Assembly: GCA_022819855.1 (NCBI GenBank)
Contig: JAJEGN010000009.1
Coordinates: 1-47,892, forward strand
DNA: 47,892 bases
Direction of reading: 5' to 3'
Source of the DNA: Gammaproteobacteria bacterium
GTDB lineage: Bacteria; Pseudomonadota; Gammaproteobacteria; Steroidobacterales; Rariloculaceae
Shown here: piece after piece, positions 47,741-47,892 of the stretch
How positions within the stretch are numbered: position 1 is the first letter of the stretch
Layout: each line of letters starts with the position of its first letter
Notes under the pieces: generated by a model
Databases searched by the model: none
Told to the model about the DNA's origin: nothing
The model's input: the letters and a program-made list of their open reading frames with translations, nothing else
Position numbers and translations under genes: made by a program

Positions 47741-47892
47741 CGCTGGGTTTTGACGCATTTGTCTCCGTTGGCCGGGGGTACGCGCAGCCGGGCGCTTGAG
47801 ACACGCCGTAAATAAATCCCAGTAGGCTCCGCGCGCGCCACCCTGCGCGCGAGGGGCTCAAGCGACCGGCGGCACGGTCCCCCATGGGTGTG
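47741..47892. other. Window end, no gene supported
   Basis: This 152-base stretch after tldD shows no credible coding frame. A GC-rich hairpin (47830-47837 with 47844-47851, six-base loop) lies about 90 bases after the tldD stop, without a T-tract. It might be part of a terminator or of the next gene's leader, which is cut by the window edge. Confidence 0.4.

Noticed and set aside
47830..47851. Intrinsic terminator after tldD
   Set aside because: The hairpin is strong but lies about 90 bases after the stop and has no T-tract, so it is only noted under the window-end entry.
1..47892. tRNA genes, CRISPR arrays, IS elements, prophage or toxin-antitoxin modules
   Set aside because: No cloverleaf, regularly spaced repeats, transposase motifs or phage genes were seen anywhere on either strand.

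Overview
The window is a gene-dense, GC-rich (roughly two-thirds G+C by eye) chromosomal segment of a gammaproteobacterium. The evidence is a tuf-S10-spc-alpha ribosomal superoperon, a nearby divergent uvrA/ssb pair, the miaB-ybeZ-ybeY-ybeX-lnt block, the holA-nadD-rsfS-rlmH block, and a maf-rng-yhdP-nitrilase-tldD run. The lineage cannot be fixed from sequence reading alone. Gene order and a bacterial steroid 5-alpha-reductase homologue would fit an uncultured marine or soil lineage better than Enterobacteria. No tRNA, rRNA, IS element, prophage or CRISPR array was seen. Almost everything is core genome.

Layout. (1) 1-13918, plus strand: the end of tuf, then rpsJ, rplC-D-W-B, rpsS, rplV, rpsC, rplP, rpmC, rpsQ, rplN-X-E, rpsN-H, rplF-R, rpsE, rpmD, rplO, secY, rpmJ, rpsM-K-D, rpoA, rplQ. 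The usual order is intact except that rpsJ is split from rplC by a 385-base structured leader with its own sigma-70 promoter. (2) 13965-16849, minus strand: pepQ, an ICMT-fold membrane methyltransferase homologue, and a small Bud32/RIO-like kinase, possibly one transcript. (3) 16954-19640, plus strand: a gamma-glutamyltransferase-family gene and trpS. (4) 19721-23835, minus strand: uvrA and an aromatic/aspartate aminotransferase. ssb is divergent from uvrA. (5) 24559-29901, plus strand: miaB, phoH/ybeZ, ybeY, ybeX and lnt, tightly coupled (tRNA thiomethylation, rRNA maturation, envelope, lipoprotein acylation). (6) 30012-38906: leuS (minus), lptE, a steroid 5-alpha-reductase homologue, hisI (minus), then cysS-yidD-Trm112-holA-nadD-rsfS. 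(7) 39010-47740, plus strand: rlmH, maf, rng, yhdP, nitrilase, tldD. The last 152 bases hold no gene that I can support.

The most notable items are: the SRD5A-like reductase, which keeps both catalytic residues of the animal enzymes; a 54-bp in-frame tandem duplication in pepQ; the promoter-bearing leader in front of rplC rather than rpsJ; a maf promoter placed so that its mRNA should be almost leaderless; yidD moved away from the rpmH-rnpA locus; leuS inverted away from lptE-holA-nadD; and the pepQ-ICMT-kinase set. I found no convincing wholly new multi-gene system. The SRD5A homologue and the ICMT/kinase pair are the best leads for undescribed biochemistry.
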